64,000 bases of DNA from Bemisia tabaci. Taxonomy: Eukaryota > Arthropoda > Insecta > Hemiptera > Aleyrodidae. Below, piece after piece: positions 9,305 to 19,551 of the stretch (position 1 is its first letter; the number at the start of each line of letters is the position of its first letter). The DNA is taken from contig NC_092800.1 in the NCBI RefSeq assembly GCF_918797505.1, positions 43,889,864 to 43,953,863 on the forward strand. Direction: 5' to 3'. The position numbers were made by a program, and so were the translations under genes. Below the pieces are notes generated by a model that saw only the letters and a program-made list of their open reading frames with translations, was not told where the DNA came from and made no database searches.

Positions 9305-9795
9305 TAGACACCATGACTCATTTTTCCTCAGTGCAAATTGGCAACGTCGCGCTACCTCCGAGTTTCCCCACCAAATAGCAACTTTTTCCGCTCGGGCCTT
9401 TTTTTTTTAGGATTCATCGATCATCCAGCCACCTCGCCGCGCCGTTGCTCAGTGCTCAGTTTCCGTTTCCGGCGCCCTCCCCCCTCCTCCCCGCGCACCG
9501 CCGGCCCCTCCGCCACCCGGGTAGATGAGGATCCGGCGAGAGGATCGGAGATGGAGATTACAAGCTGCAGTTAAGATGATTTTAAAGAAATAGGAAGGTG
9601 ATTACCATCATTAATCACGCCCTTTGAAATCGCTCGCCGCGCCCCCGCCAAGGTGCGAGCACCCCGGCCCCCGGCCCGCTCGCGAAAAACCCCGACGGGG
9701 GCGCTGCGGTCAGCGTTGCCGGACTTGGGATGTTTTAGCCTTGCTTGGATGCCCATGGGATGCCGTGCTACCCAAGATAACAGCGAGGAGAAAAA
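9305..9795. other. GC-rich segment, no gene recognised
   Basis: Part of this stretch (about 9430-9530 and 9640-9720) is rich in C, G and CpG, unlike the AT-rich repeats around it. It could be a regulatory or promoter-proximal unique segment. I see no convincing exon. Confidence 0.35.
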
Positions 9796-9854
9796 TGAAA
9801 TTGCTGATTGAACAATCTCGTAGTTAAAAAGAGTACCTGACAAGTTTCAATGTA

Positions 9855-10081
9855 CACTCGAAAAAAAACACATTGGATCTAGAGTCCAGACTCTTAAAAA
9901 CATCGACAAGAAAAAGTACTCTTGATTCAATCAGAATCTAGCTTAAATCAAGAACCAAGTCTATTAATTTAAGCGGATTTCGTTTTGATTCCAGCAAAAA
10001 TCCGATTGAATCAAGAGTATTTTTTCTTGTCACTGTTTTCAAGAGTCTGGACTCTGGATCAAATGTGTTTGTTTTCCAGTG
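9855..10081. mobile_element. Family C MITE, copy 2, with TA duplication shown by an empty site
   Basis: The element runs CACTCGAAAAAAAACAC to GTTTTCCAGTG. The host E sequence reads CAATGTA on the left and TAGATTTCAC on the right, while the uninterrupted E copy reads CAATGTAGATTTTAC near 7177. The insertion therefore duplicated TA, as expected of Tc1/mariner-type elements. Confidence 0.9.
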
Positions 10082-10130
10082 TAGATTTCACAATAAAAAA
10101 TGCTATTTTAACCTCCCCTGTGGTTAAATG

Positions 10131-10577
10131 GGTCAGTTGCGCCCGTCACAGAATCGTGTTTTAGTGCTTGATTCTTGTAGATCAACTGGACTGCATTTTG
10201 CAATTTGGAACTATAAATTCTGGCTCTTCTGGAAAAACACTTATGTGCGTAGGGAAACTAATGGTACATGCGTTGTTTTTAAACCAGGCTAGACTCTATA
10301 GGTCCAAATTACAAAATGTAGTCCAACTGATCCGAGTGATCCGAGTTTCATGGTGAGTAACTAGTGCAAATGTTTGTTTCCCTGATTGATAAAAGCAAGA
10401 TGGAAAAAACCAAGGGTGTCTCTACCGCGGCGGATGACGGCAAAAACCCGACTTTTCAAAGGGCGATATCTCCGTTTATATTGAACGTAGAAAGTTGCGG
10501 TTTGAACGAATCTCATTAATTTTAGTTTATCTACAAGAATCAAGCATCAAAACACGATTCTGTGACCAGCGCACCCA
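10131..10577. mobile_element. Family T element with ~45-bp inverted ends
   Basis: GTCACAGAATCGTGTTTTAG then TGCTTGATTCTTGTAGAT on the left faces ATCTACAAGAATCAAGCATC then AAAACACGATTCTGTGAC on the right. The interior is unique except for a stretch (about 10191-10290, with TGCGTAGGGAAACT) shared with about 18290-18380. A T end fragment (AAACATGGTTCTGTGACCAG) is at about 63703. No transposase is visible in its ~447 bp. Confidence 0.7.
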
Positions 10578-11072
10578 GACCATTAGCGTTCCACTATTGT
10601 GGAAAATGCATTTGAATCGTGTCGGATATATTTTTTAACAATGTAATTGTTAAATCAGCAATCCACTTTTTCCGTAAGTTTGACCAAAAGGGACGAAGGA
10701 GCCGTTTACAAGCTATAGGTGACATGAATATCGATGGCCGAAGGGTCAAACCACGTATCTCCGTTGTTTTGGTGCAAAAATTCCGCTCCTATTTTATTTT
10801 TCCGAATAGGAAAAAGCCAACTTACAGCTTTAAATGTATACTTATGACTGAAGTTACGAAGAAGTATCAGATACAGAGAGCTTTAAGCTAATGTGCTTAT
10901 CCCCCAGAATTGAAGGACAGTCAACCATAGAAAAGGCTTTACCATTCGCTTATTCGTTTGAATTGCGAATACAATTATTGTGGCTCCTGGCCACCTGCTT
11001 ATACCTACCTTGTAATCTGAAGGCGAATCAAGTTGTTCAACAACATGTCGATGACCGAAGTGCTAAACCAAG

Positions 11073-11282
11073 CACTGGAAAAAGTGGTATGCTGTTTTAG
11101 CACCTAAGATGTCAAATATGTGTCTGGTGATCCTCTGATGCTGCCTTGATTGCCCACGTAGTTGAATTTGCATTCACAGGATGTTACTTTAACTGCGGGG
11201 GCAGTTAAAAGTGGCATCTTGGGATCACCAGACACACTTTTGACATCCTAAGTGCTAAAAGAGCGTATTATTAATTTCAGTG
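11073..11282. mobile_element. Family N element, copy 1
   Basis: Starts CACTGGAAAAAGTGGTATGC and ends TTAATTTCAGTG. Inner arms TTTTAGCACCTAAGATGTCA and TGACATCCTAAGTGCTAAAA are inverse, as are GTGTCTGGTGATCC and GGGATCACCAGACAC. The second copy is at 25594-25801. CACTG ends plus A-rich subterminal bases make it a possible relative of family C. Confidence 0.75.
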
Positions 11283-11983
11283 CGTGGACTTCCTTCAAAA
11301 ATTGTTCGAATTTTTAAAGCATCTAACATGCAATTTTAATCAATCTCAACATGAATAATTACCAAAAGCGTCTCTCCTTCTTCCTTCCTCCGTTTTCTCC
11401 TTTTTTCTTTCCTCCCTTTCTCTTCCTAGTTTTTTTGGACGATCGGGGATGGAAGGAGGGCGCACGGCCCACCCCTCATGGCTCCACCTACGACCCGCTC
11501 GATCGCGCGGTCGAAAGCTTTCCGCACCCCCGCGATTTTGATGAGAAAACATGGAGTGCAATACTTGATTTCTAACCTTTTCCAGGAGCGGCCGACTCGA
11601 GAGGCGTAGGCCCAGACGAAAAAGGGTCGCGAGGGAGCCCTTTGGTCCCCGGGAGCCGCACTCAGCGGTCATTTTCGTCGTGTTTCCTCTGACTTGTCTT
11701 TAATTAATGACCCACTCACCTCGGCCTAGGCTGCGCCGGTCCCCGCTAACGACGTCAATCCTCCCGCCCTTGAATGAATTACTCACCCGTTTTTCGGCCC
11801 GATCTTACCTCAAACATTTTACGCCCCGAGCATTCCACTCTACCGGAAGGGTTTCCCCGTCCTTCGGGGCCAAAACATGGGGTGCAGATTCCACATGTAG
11901 AAGGAAAATGGAGAACGATCCGATGGTCCATCAGTTAGATCACTTGCATGCTACAGATATTTGCAATGCATCACTAAAACCCA
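11283..11983. other. GC-richer segment with donor-like strings on the minus strand
   Basis: This stretch contains no recognised repeat. On the minus strand three consensus-like donors (GAG|GTAAGA, GG|GTGAGT, GAG|GTGAGT) lie near 11810, 11788 and 11719, but no matching acceptor or coding frame convinces me. It may hold a non-coding or promoter-proximal exon. A pyrimidine-rich tract lies at 11370-11430. Confidence 0.3.
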
Positions 11984-12495
11984 ATGGAGAAGTTGCACGT
12001 GTGAGGAATTTGCGATTTGACTATTGGTTCTTATATAAAAGTTTACGAGAAACACGATGGTCCCACTGATTTTCTCTGAAATCAACTCCCGAGCTCAAAA
12101 AACGCTCTCAAAGTTGAGGCTGTAATGGAGGGGATATCCCATGCTATCCTGAGAGTGCACCTCTACATCAAGACAAAATCTCCATGCAAAGATAGGGAGC
12201 AAATACATCAGCAGGGTTGCCGCGTTTTCAGTTTTAGAGTTCCCAAATTAGTTGGCAGCCCTGTCAATGTATTTGCTCCCTATCTTTGCATGGAGAGTTC
12301 GTCTTGATGTAGAGTTGGACTCTCAGGAGAGCGTGGGATATCTCCTCCATTTTGGCCTCAACTTGAGAGCTCTTTTTGAGCTTGGGACTGAGGTAATTTC
12401 AGAGAAAACCAGTGGCCACATCGTGTCTCTCGTGAACTTTTACGTATGAATCAATAGTCACATCACAAATTCCTCACATGTGCAACATTTTCATT
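11984..12495. mobile_element. Family I foldback element, copy 2
   Basis: AATGGAGAAGTTGCACGTGT at the left and ACATGTGCAACATTTTCATT at the right are the ends. Internal CTACATCAAGACAAAATCTC and GCAAATACATCAGCAGGGTT blocks match copies 1 and 3. Confidence 0.85.
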
Positions 12496-12955
12496 CACAC
12501 TATCGAACTCCTCATTCAACTCTTGACATAACTTGTCAAATAAAAAGTTGGATAGTGAGACACTGGCGCGAGAAAACGACAATTCGATGAAAAATTGAAC
12601 GGAAACTTGAATGTGACGTCACATTTAACTTCTCGCTCGACTTTCTATCCAATTGGCGCCGGCAATTGCATGGTAAGTTGAACGGAGGGCAATTAAATCA
12701 AATTTTTTGAATTCAACTTTCCATCCAACTATGTCGCCCGAAATACATACATTTCCGATATTTCAATATCCGATAAAGATAATTCCCGAAAAGTTTCGTT
12801 TGGGAAAGGTAGGATTTTCAATTTTTTGCACGTTTTTTAAAAGTTTCCCCCCCTCAGCTTGGATTTGTTACGTAACGCTGGGCTTGACCCCCTTCTCCCA
12901 TTGTAATGCCCCCTCTCCCTTAAGTGCGTTACATAATAATTGGATGTATTTTTAT

Positions 12956-13083
12956 CAAACGGAACTAAGCGCCATAGGGAGAGGAAGGAATAGGGAGCTT
13001 TGATTGGCGGGTGTTGCGGAACGCGTTGCTCGTTCCGTCCTTTACTCACAATGCTTTTCCATGGCGCTTAGTTCCGTTCGACA
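12956..13083. mobile_element. Family DD short inverted-repeat element
   Basis: TCAAACGGAACTAAGCGCCA on the left faces TGGCGCTTAGTTCCGTTCGA on the right, about 128 bp apart, with TTGATTGGCGGGTGTTGCGG inside. A diverged left-end-like string (AAACGGAACTATGTGC) occurs at about 39794. Non-coding. Confidence 0.75.
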
Positions 13084-13663
13084 GAGACAGAGATACGTCC
13101 AATTGAACGACCTCATAGGTAAAATACTTGTTCACTTATGATGCACAGTGTCTCAGTCAAGTGATTGATAGTGTGCACACGTTATCTTGAACGCAATAAA
13201 GGTCTCGTAAATGAGAATCAACGCATCCCGTGGCGGATTCGAGTAGGTTGTTAATCAATTTGTCCACGATGGCATCCCTCACAAAAAGAACCCATCGCAA
13301 GCGCGCGTTTCGTCGCAGCTTCACCCCACGCGGTGAGAGATTTGCTCTTCGAGATACGCGGCGAGATCTCGGAACAAAATAAATCATGTTCTAATCACGG
13401 TTTCGTCAAAAGCGCGCGGCTAAAGCGTCTTAATTAGCGCGCTCGAGCCGCCGTACTGGTCGAGAGCCGCAATCTTGCCTCATGATTTTCAAGAGCCGAC
13501 TTGAGAATTTCCAGATATTAAGACGTTCCCAGCTTCGCGCGGGGCGGCCGGGGAAGAGGGTTGCGCCCAAATGCGCTGGGCCTTTGAGGGATCGCCGGGC
13601 TGTGGGATTCGAACTTAGGATTTTGGATTCTGGATTTCACTGGAAAGAAAAAAGAAGAATTTC
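13084..13663. other. No gene recognised
   Basis: Mostly unique-looking sequence with scattered CpG-rich stretches. Short frames on both strands show no known domain. Confidence 0.35.
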
Positions 13664-13951
13664 TACGGTCCGGCGCAACATGCAACTATTGATCGATGGT
13701 TGTCCAGATTGCATATGCGAGCAATTGAAGGCTTACTTAATTTCTACGCTAAGAGCAAGACGTTATACAGCAGAATACTAGAATATCTTTCATTGAACAG
13801 CTACTGTTAACATCAAGAACGCTTTTGAAAGTGAAAATTCGACTGTGGCTTCAAGAATCGGCTTAAATATGAAAAAAATCGATATCCATATCCAGCACTC
13901 CCAAGAGTTATATCGTTTGCCCCCAACTAAATCCTGGCAAAATGGGAGAAA
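13664..13951 (+). repeat. Family J dispersed repeat, long copy 2
   Basis: Same order and orientation as 8147-8437, about 85 % identical by eye, including GCGAGCAATTGAAGGC, AACAGCTACTGTTAACATCA and AACTAAATCCTGGC. It ends just before a family C element. Confidence 0.75.
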
Positions 13952-13960
13952 ACTTCAATG

Positions 13961-14192
13961 CATTGGAAAAAAAAGTCGCTTGGATGCAGAGTCCTGACTC
14001 TTTATAATATTGACAAGAAAAAATACTCTTGATGCAATCAGATTTTTCTTTGAATCGTAAAGCCGAGCCTCTTGATTTAGGCAGATTTCCTCTTGATTCA
14101 AGCAAAAAGTCCGATTTAATCAAGAGTATTTTTTGCTGTCGATAATTTTAAGAGTCTGCACTCTAGATCCAAGCGACTTTTTTTCCGCAGTG
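13961..14192. mobile_element. Family C MITE, copy 3 (GTCGCTTGG subtype)
   Basis: CATTGGAAAAAAAAGTCGCT starts it and AAGCGACTTTTTTTCCGCAG then TG ends it. This subtype has GTCGCTTGGAT in place of CACATTGGAT next to the terminus. The palindrome is more eroded than in other copies. Confidence 0.8.
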
Positions 14193-14237
14193 TTAGGAAG
14201 AACAAATTCGAACAATATCTCGAACGTATTATCCTTA

Positions 14238-14370
14238 GGGGCCGTTCAAGTATTACGTAACGTACTTACGGAGGGAGAAGGCGTTGAACCAGCGTTATGG
14301 CACGATAAAAAGGGGAGGGGACCAAGCCAACGTTATATGTAACAAATTTAAGTCGGGGGGACGATTTGAA
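14238..14370 (+). mobile_element. End of a GGGGCCGTTCAAG-type repeat
   Basis: GGGGCCGTTCAAGTATTACG then TAACG is a terminal motif I recall from arthropod DNA repeats. Downstream is G-rich sequence with CAACGTTATATGTAAC. No inverse copy is found nearby, so this is a single end. The region 12840-12930 carries related TTACGTAACG and CTTGACCCCC strings. Confidence 0.4.
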
Positions 14371-14575
14371 AAAAATGCGCCAAAAATTGAAAATTCCGCA
14401 GTTCCCGAATGAATCTTTTAAAAATTTTTGAAAAATCTGAAAATTAAAATTTTCATGAATTATTTGAAAAAATAATATCTTTTAACCGTTTTCGTGGAAT
14501 TGACTAGATCCACGATCCATATTCTTGAATTTTCGTCGCACCTCTGTCAGAAAGCATTGAGCTACAAGGAGGACA

Positions 14576-14827
14576 CTGCCGTGCTAAGGAAGAACGCCGA
14601 TAAACATTCGAGAATTTCCAAATTTTCCCGAATAAAACATGTATTTTTGAGGAAAGTTATGCATATTTTTCCTTGAAATTTTCAGATATTTCAAATTAAA
14701 TTATGAACAAAATTGACTGAAAATTTTAGGAACAAATATTCACAATTTTCTTAGTAAATTGGGGTTTTCTCGAGGGAAATATGGCAACGTCTGAAGGCTC
14801 ATACGGCGTTCTTCCTCAGCACTGCAG
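14576..14827 (+). mobile_element. Family A MITE, copy
   Basis: CTGCCGTGCTAAGGAAGAAC at the left, CATACGGCGTTCTTCCTCAG then CACTGCAG at the right. Flanks GACA and AACA differ by one base. Complete, ~252 bp. Confidence 0.85.
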
Positions 14828-15203
14828 AACAAGCCCCACGTGAAAATTGAGATACGCCTTACGCAAAGGAGCGAGGTTTTGACCCTTTGAGCGGCAAAGT
14901 CAAGTCGGAACGCGGTTCGTCAAGGAGGATAAAACTGAGTCAAAGGCCACACGGAGCCCGGCGAGTAGCCAGACAAGACCCGAAACAATGAAATCCTCCC
15001 GTTCTTCCCCGCGGATCACCTGGGATCCCCGGAAATTCGGCAACTCCGCGGGGCGGTAATCCGGCATTCCCGGAGGAGCTTCATTGAAACTTCTGCGACT
15101 GTCAAATTTGCAATTTGCATCACAAAAGAAGCGGCGCTTTCGGGTCAAATACGGGGTAGCCAAACCTCCCCGAATCTCAAATCGCGGAAGTCGTTTTCAG
15201 TCC

Positions 15204-15224
15204 TCGCTAAGGAAGAACGCCATG
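15204..15224 (+). mobile_element. Family A terminal fragment
   Basis: CGCTAAGGAAGAACGCCATG matches an A left tip. No arm follows. Confidence 0.35.
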
Positions 15225-15360
15225 GCGGGTGTCTTAAGATTAACAAGCGGGAAAGTTCTAATACTGTCGTATTAGAAAAGCGCTCAGGTGTTAGTCAATG
15301 TATTTAGTGAAGAAAGGAAGTATAAACTCCGTCGACTTGGCTGGGAAATGGAAATAAAAC

Positions 15361-15412
15361 ATCAGCTGATAGCAAACAAAGGTTACCAAGGAAACCGTAA
15401 ACGCGTTTTTTC
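15361..15412 (+). repeat. ~47-bp block repeated inverted at 44 kb
   Basis: ATCAGCTGATAGCAAACAAA then GGTTACCAAGGAAACCGTAA and ACGCGTT here is nearly the exact inverse of 44032-44080. Surrounding sequence is much less alike. There is no other recognised feature in 14830-16200. Confidence 0.65.
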
Positions 15413-16216
15413 GTCTCCCGAAAATGATAGTCACCGTTGAGCTCATCAGGCGCGTTTTTTAGGCTTCATTTAAGTTCAACGATCAATTTCGATAAGAATC
15501 ACTCTACCGCTAAGAATTTTTCTAATAGACAAACGATCGAAACTACCTGCGCATTACGTTAAAAGCATAAAATACAGTTTTCACAGCTTCATTTATTTTA
15601 AAAATGGACCTCCCCTAAAAGCCTACACATCGATGAGCTGGTTCGCCGTTTAAACGAATTAGCACTAGTATACTAGTATTCTAGAGGCAAGTCGAAATCA
15701 AAAAAGCGCTGCCTATCGGCTGAGCGCTTTAAATACCAGTGCAGGGTCAGACTGGCTCGCATCTGAGAACGTAGACCCTTGGCTGGTTAAAGGGGCGTAA
15801 TGTGATGTTTCCTGATGGGGCATCTCCTTTGTGGAGAGGGGTTCAGAAAATTTTGGCAAAGCAGCACAAGTTTACGCTATTTTCAAGTTCAAAGTTTATT
15901 AATCGCACAGAGTAAAAATTATAAAATTGAACGTATTGAAGTGACCGACAGACTTCTGAAATTAAAGAAAACGAAAAAAAATTAAAACCACTAGACGCAT
16001 CCAAACACCATTATTTCCATAAGAACCATGTCAGTGCTGCGGTTTACACGAGCTTAAGACAGGGGTCTAAAAATCCATCCTAAAGAAGAATCAGGCAAGA
16101 ACCTGAAAAAAGAAGAAAGAACGAGTATCCACACAGCCGACGACAAGAAAGACGTATTCGGGCCTCTTTTTTAACTTTTTTCCCGAATTTGAGCGACACC
16201 TCATTCGCAGCATATT

Positions 16217-16325
16217 GCAGGGCATTGAGAACTCACGCTTCGCGTCATCGCGCCTTCAATTTATTTGATGCAGCACGGACGTCCATCAAGTACGAATAGT
16301 TGTATCTCTGCGCCGTCGTTATCGC
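16217..16325 (-). repeat. Family J core, inverted copy
   Basis: The minus strand reads GACGGCGCAGAGATACAACT, then a GTACTTGATGGACGTCCGTG-like block, then AAATTGAAGGCGCGATGACG and a GGGCATT-type 3' part. It matches 21345-21450 and 31325-31425, so the core travels without the long J tail. Confidence 0.7.
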
Positions 16326-16629
16326 GCATCCTTTCCCTCGCTTTATTTCCATGTTGTGTCGAACTGTGACGAAAAATGAAAATTTAGAGGGTTAGAGAGA
16401 TCAAAGCAATGATCTCCCAAAGTACTCGAATCAGTGCAACAGCATTCCCTATTTCGTGAGAAAATCATCGTTTGTTTCAAAGTCTGAAAGTCAAAATCTG
16501 AAGTTCTACAATTTTGGGCTACATTTGCCATGGAGTGTTTGTAACACCCATTTATGCTGAGGTATCAATGACTCAATTTTCTTTATTTTCCTGATCGAAC
16601 TCCTTCAGGCTCAACTCAGTTTTTTCAAA

Positions 16630-16982
16630 AGGTATTTTTAAGAAACGGCTGAAACGTGCCTCGAAGCCTAACAGATCCGTTTCTTATCAAGCACTGGAAA
16701 AGATAAACCCACATTGGATCTAGAGTCCAGACTCTTGAAAACATCGACAAGAAAAAGGACTCTTGATTCAATCAGATTTAAGCTTAAATCAAAAGGAAAT
16801 CCGCTCAAATTAAGAGCTCGGTTCTTGATTTAAGCTTAAATCTGATTGAATCAAGAGTATTTTTTCTTGTCGATATTTTTAAGAGTCTGGACTCTAGATC
16901 CAATGTGTTTTTTTCCAGTGAGGTATTTTTAGGAAATGGCTGAAATGTGCCTTGAAGCCTAACGGATCCGTTTCTTATCAAG
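16630..16982. repeat. 62-bp direct repeats flanking a C element
   Basis: AGGTATTTTTAAGAAACGGC... (16630-16691) and AGGTATTTTTAGGAAATGGC... (16921-16982) are 62 bp each, differ at only a few positions and immediately abut the palindrome at 16692-16920. The duplication is far longer than a normal target duplication, so it reflects a local tandem duplication or recombination. Confidence 0.8.
16692..16920. mobile_element. Family C MITE, copy 4
   Basis: CACTGGAAAAGATAAACCCA at the left and TGTGTTTTTTTCCAGTG at the right. The arms contain TTAAGCTTAAATC and AAAAAGGACTCTTGATTCAA. It sits exactly between the 62-bp direct repeats. Confidence 0.85.
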
Positions 16983-16985
16983 CTT

Positions 16986-17535
16986 AAACCAATTCCAGTA
17001 TTTTATCAAGATTTTTCTGATATGCGGATATTTGCAAACTTCTGCCTCAGATTCTCCTCAAACGTTCAAAATTTCTGAATTAAATTCGCTTATACTGACA
17101 CAAAATTTCGCGAAGTTCGAATTTTCATCAGGCGCTCTTCGTTGAAGCGGCAAAATATTTTCCATTCCCCTTCAAACCAATTTCAGTATTTTATCAAGAT
17201 TTTTCTGTTATGCAGATATTTGCATTAGATTCACCTCAAACATTCAAAATTTCTGAATTAAATTCGCTTTTACTGAAACAAAATTTCGCGAAGTTCGAAT
17301 TTTCATCAGGCGCTCTTCGTTGATGCTGCAGAATATTCTTCATTCCCCTTCAAACTAATTTCAGTATTTTATCAAGATTTTTCCGATATGCAGATATTTG
17401 CATTAGATTCACCTCCAAACATTCAAAATTTCTGAATTAAATTCGCTTTTACTGAAACAAACTTTCGTGAAGTTCGAATTTTCATCAGGCGCTCTTCCTT
17501 AAAGCGGGCAGAATATTCTCCATTCCCCTTCAAAA
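16986..17535 (+). repeat. ~180-bp tandem repeat, three units
   Basis: AAACCAATT(T/C)CAGTATTT begins units at about 16986, 17174 and 17352, and the first bases of a fourth lie at 17532. Periods are 188, 178 and 180 bp. Each unit contains ATTCAAAATTTCTGAATTAA-like sequence and TTTTCATCAGGCGCTCTTC. No frame is conserved through the units. Confidence 0.85.
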
Positions 17536-18008
17536 CCGGCAACGTTGCCCGAGTGATCTCTCAGATTAATTTCGGGCGTTTGCGCCTCGGAACGTTCGAT
17601 TTTTAATTTGCCCCCCCCCCCACCCCCCACCCCCTCCTCATAACTTCTGACTTTTGTTTCCGGCCAATTTTGAATCGGGGATGCGACACGACGCCCGTCT
17701 CGTCCCGAGTGAAAACCGCCTATCCGCACGGGATTTCCTTTGACGTTTGCGCGGTTTTCACTTACGAGATGCTCGTAAGACAGGCGTGCCGACTCCGGGA
17801 GAGCTGAGCTTTCTGAAGCTGACATACCGCTGACACGCTCCCCGAAGCGCTGACAAACCCTCCGCACCCTCGACTTCGACGAATACTTGTGCTCGACGCG
17901 TAAAACTTGTCTACTAAAAATTCTACCATCCATGAAATCGATGTGTTGATGTTCAATTCAGTAACTTTTAAAGGCTCAATATGGACTGCATTTTGTTATA
18001 TGTAATGT
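17536..18008. other. No gene recognised
   Basis: Contains a C-rich tract at about 17610-17632. Frames over it are low-complexity. The end (17980-18008, GGACTGCATTTTG) resembles the U-type block within element T. Confidence 0.35.
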
Positions 18009-18288
18009 GCTGGTTACACGCTCAAATTCCCGTCAATTTCCGATCAAATGGTGACTGGTGCGCACCATCTACCATCAAATTTCTGCGTTCTGCAAAAATT
18101 TGATGGTAGATGATGGAGCTGTGGGGCTCATCCTTCATCTGATTTCCACACATTCGTCCCTATTTCATGCTTATTTCAATCAACACGCTGTTTTAATTAA
18201 TTTTACTCATCAACCTAGATGACTCTCCACTGCCATCTTGGTCATAATTTTGATCGGAATTTGACGGAAATTTGAGCGTGTAACCAGG
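18009..18288. mobile_element. Family CC inverted-repeat element
   Basis: CTGGTTACACGCTCAAATTC at the left faces GAAATTTGAGCGTGTAACCA G at the right; arms continue through CCGTCAAATTCCGATCAAA-type sequence for ~40 bp. An inner hairpin pairs ACCATCTACCATCAAATTT with AAATTTGATGGTAGATGATG (18066-18117). It splits a U-type block that is continuous near 10191-10290, so CC is the younger piece. Confidence 0.7.
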
Positions 18289-18388
18289 CCATAAGGAACT
18301 ACCATTTCTGGGTCGTCCGTAATAACACTCATCTGCGTAGGGAAACTGGCGGAACATCCGTTGTTTGTAAAATGAGCTGGTACAAGTA

Positions 18389-18607
18389 CTGCTAAGGAAA
18401 AACGCCGTATTGAACAAGTGTTTTTTCTGAGGAAAGTTATGAACATTTTCCCTTGAAATTTTCAGGGGCTCTAGGTGAAATTACGAACGAAATTATCCGA
18501 AAAATCGGAAGGAAAATAATCATGAGTTTACCAGGAAATTCGGGTTGTATTAAAGGAAGTTTGGCGACGCCTAAAGGTTCATACGGCGTTAGTCCTCAGC
18601 ACGTCAG
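18389..18607 (+). mobile_element. Family A MITE with AGTA target duplication
   Basis: The left tip lacks a few bases (CTGCTAAGGAAAAACGCCGT); the right tip is CATACGGCGTTAGTCCTCAG then CACGTCAG. AGTA flanks both sides exactly (18385-18388, 18608-18611). Confidence 0.85.
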
Positions 18608-18777
18608 AGTAGTTCTTTGTTGCAGAATGCACTCAAATAATGTGTTGATTCTAGGCGTTTTTAGTATTTTTTGTTCTTTCGTGCAATTAATCAAAGAAAT
18701 GCGAGAAATTTCGACGCTACTTCTGTTGGCACCTCACGCGAGAGGGTACTTTTTGTGCACCTCGCGACAGACCTGTA

Positions 18778-18855
18778 CTGCCGTGCTAAGGATGAACACC
18801 GTATGAACCTTTAGGCGTTGCCAAATTTTCTTTGATGAAACACATCCGTTAAAAA
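18778..18855 (+). mobile_element. Family A left arm only
   Basis: CTGCCGTGCTAAGGATGAAC then ACCGTATGAACC and GCGTTGCCAAATTTTC; cut off at an A-rich run near 18853. No right arm. Confidence 0.7.
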
Positions 18856-19021
18856 AAAAAAATAAAAAAACCCCTGAGAACCGAGTCAGTATTAAAGTCA
18901 TTCCTTATTGATTGCGGGGCAAACGCAGGCTTTCGAACGCCGTGAAATCATCGAAATCCAACCCGGGTTTTTCCGAGCTGAAAACGGTCATTTCCATCCC
19001 GGGAACGCCGCCACTTTTTTC

Positions 19022-19047
19022 AAAAAAAAAAAAAAAAAAAAAAAAAA
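19022..19047 (+). repeat. 26-bp poly-A tract
   Basis: Uninterrupted A run within GC-rich unique sequence (18860-19430). The frames across it (poly-K or poly-F) are artefacts. No retroposon body is recognised upstream. Confidence 0.9.
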
Positions 19048-19407
19048 TATCCCTGCCGGAAGCAGACGAGCGTGCGATGGCGGACCCTTCAAAAGGAAGG
19101 ATCAGCGGGCGGACAGGAAGAAGGACTAGCGCTCGGCAATTCACTCGGATAATTGCCCGACGGCAGATTCCGCGAGTCCGGCTCCCCGAGGACCAGATAT
19201 ATTAGCGCAATAAAAGTAAACTGCGTTCTGTTTCTCGGAACCGGGCCCCGGGGGGGAGGGGGAGGGGGGCGAAACGACACGCGCGAAAAAAAAAAACAGA
19301 GCGGAAAATAATAAAAAGCGCTGAAATTCAATTGTGGTCGCTCGTTGTTTGAACGGGGGCGAAATTTGCAGCTCGTGCGGTGCGGGGCACTGCAGCACGT
19401 GAGCCCT

Positions 19408-19424
19408 CCCCCCCCCCCCCCCCC
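19408..19424 (+). repeat. 17-bp poly-C tract
   Basis: Uninterrupted C run just before a truncated family A arm. Confidence 0.9.
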
Positions 19425-19434
19425 TCCGTTCTTT

Positions 19435-19515
19435 CTTGTTGAGGGAAAACGCCGTATGACCCATCGGACGTTGCCAAATCCTCTTCGATTGGATTTTTAT
19501 TTTTGGAGGAATACA
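19435..19515 (+). mobile_element. Truncated family A left arm
   Basis: GAGGGAAAACGCCGTATGAC then CCATCGGACGTTGCCAAATC matches the A left arm without its first bases. A family W tip (TTTGGACCGCGTTAAGCAC) begins at about 19523. Confidence 0.6.
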
Positions 19516-19551
19516 CGCATGTTTGGACCGCGTTAAGCACAGAGAATAGTA

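Larger units (their letters stand above)
9796..10671. mobile_element. Family E element, copy 2, with two nested insertions
   Basis: The left arm ATTGCTGATTGAACAATCTC and the right arm ATTGTTAAATCAGCAATCC match the ends of copy 1. The interior is split by a family C palindrome (9855-10081) and by a T element (about 10131-10577). Removing both leaves ~200 bp, the size of copy 1. Confidence 0.65.

Noticed and set aside
11346..11672. 108-codon minus-strand frame with charged C-terminus
   Set aside because: The charged end is the complement of a pyrimidine-rich tract; no domain.
15660..15680. ACTAGTATACTAGT palindrome as a regulatory site
   Set aside because: Short palindromes of this size are expected by chance in 64 kb, and no context supports a function.
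19021..19050. Poly-A run as a retroposon tail
   Set aside because: No target duplication or recognisable retroposon body next to it.
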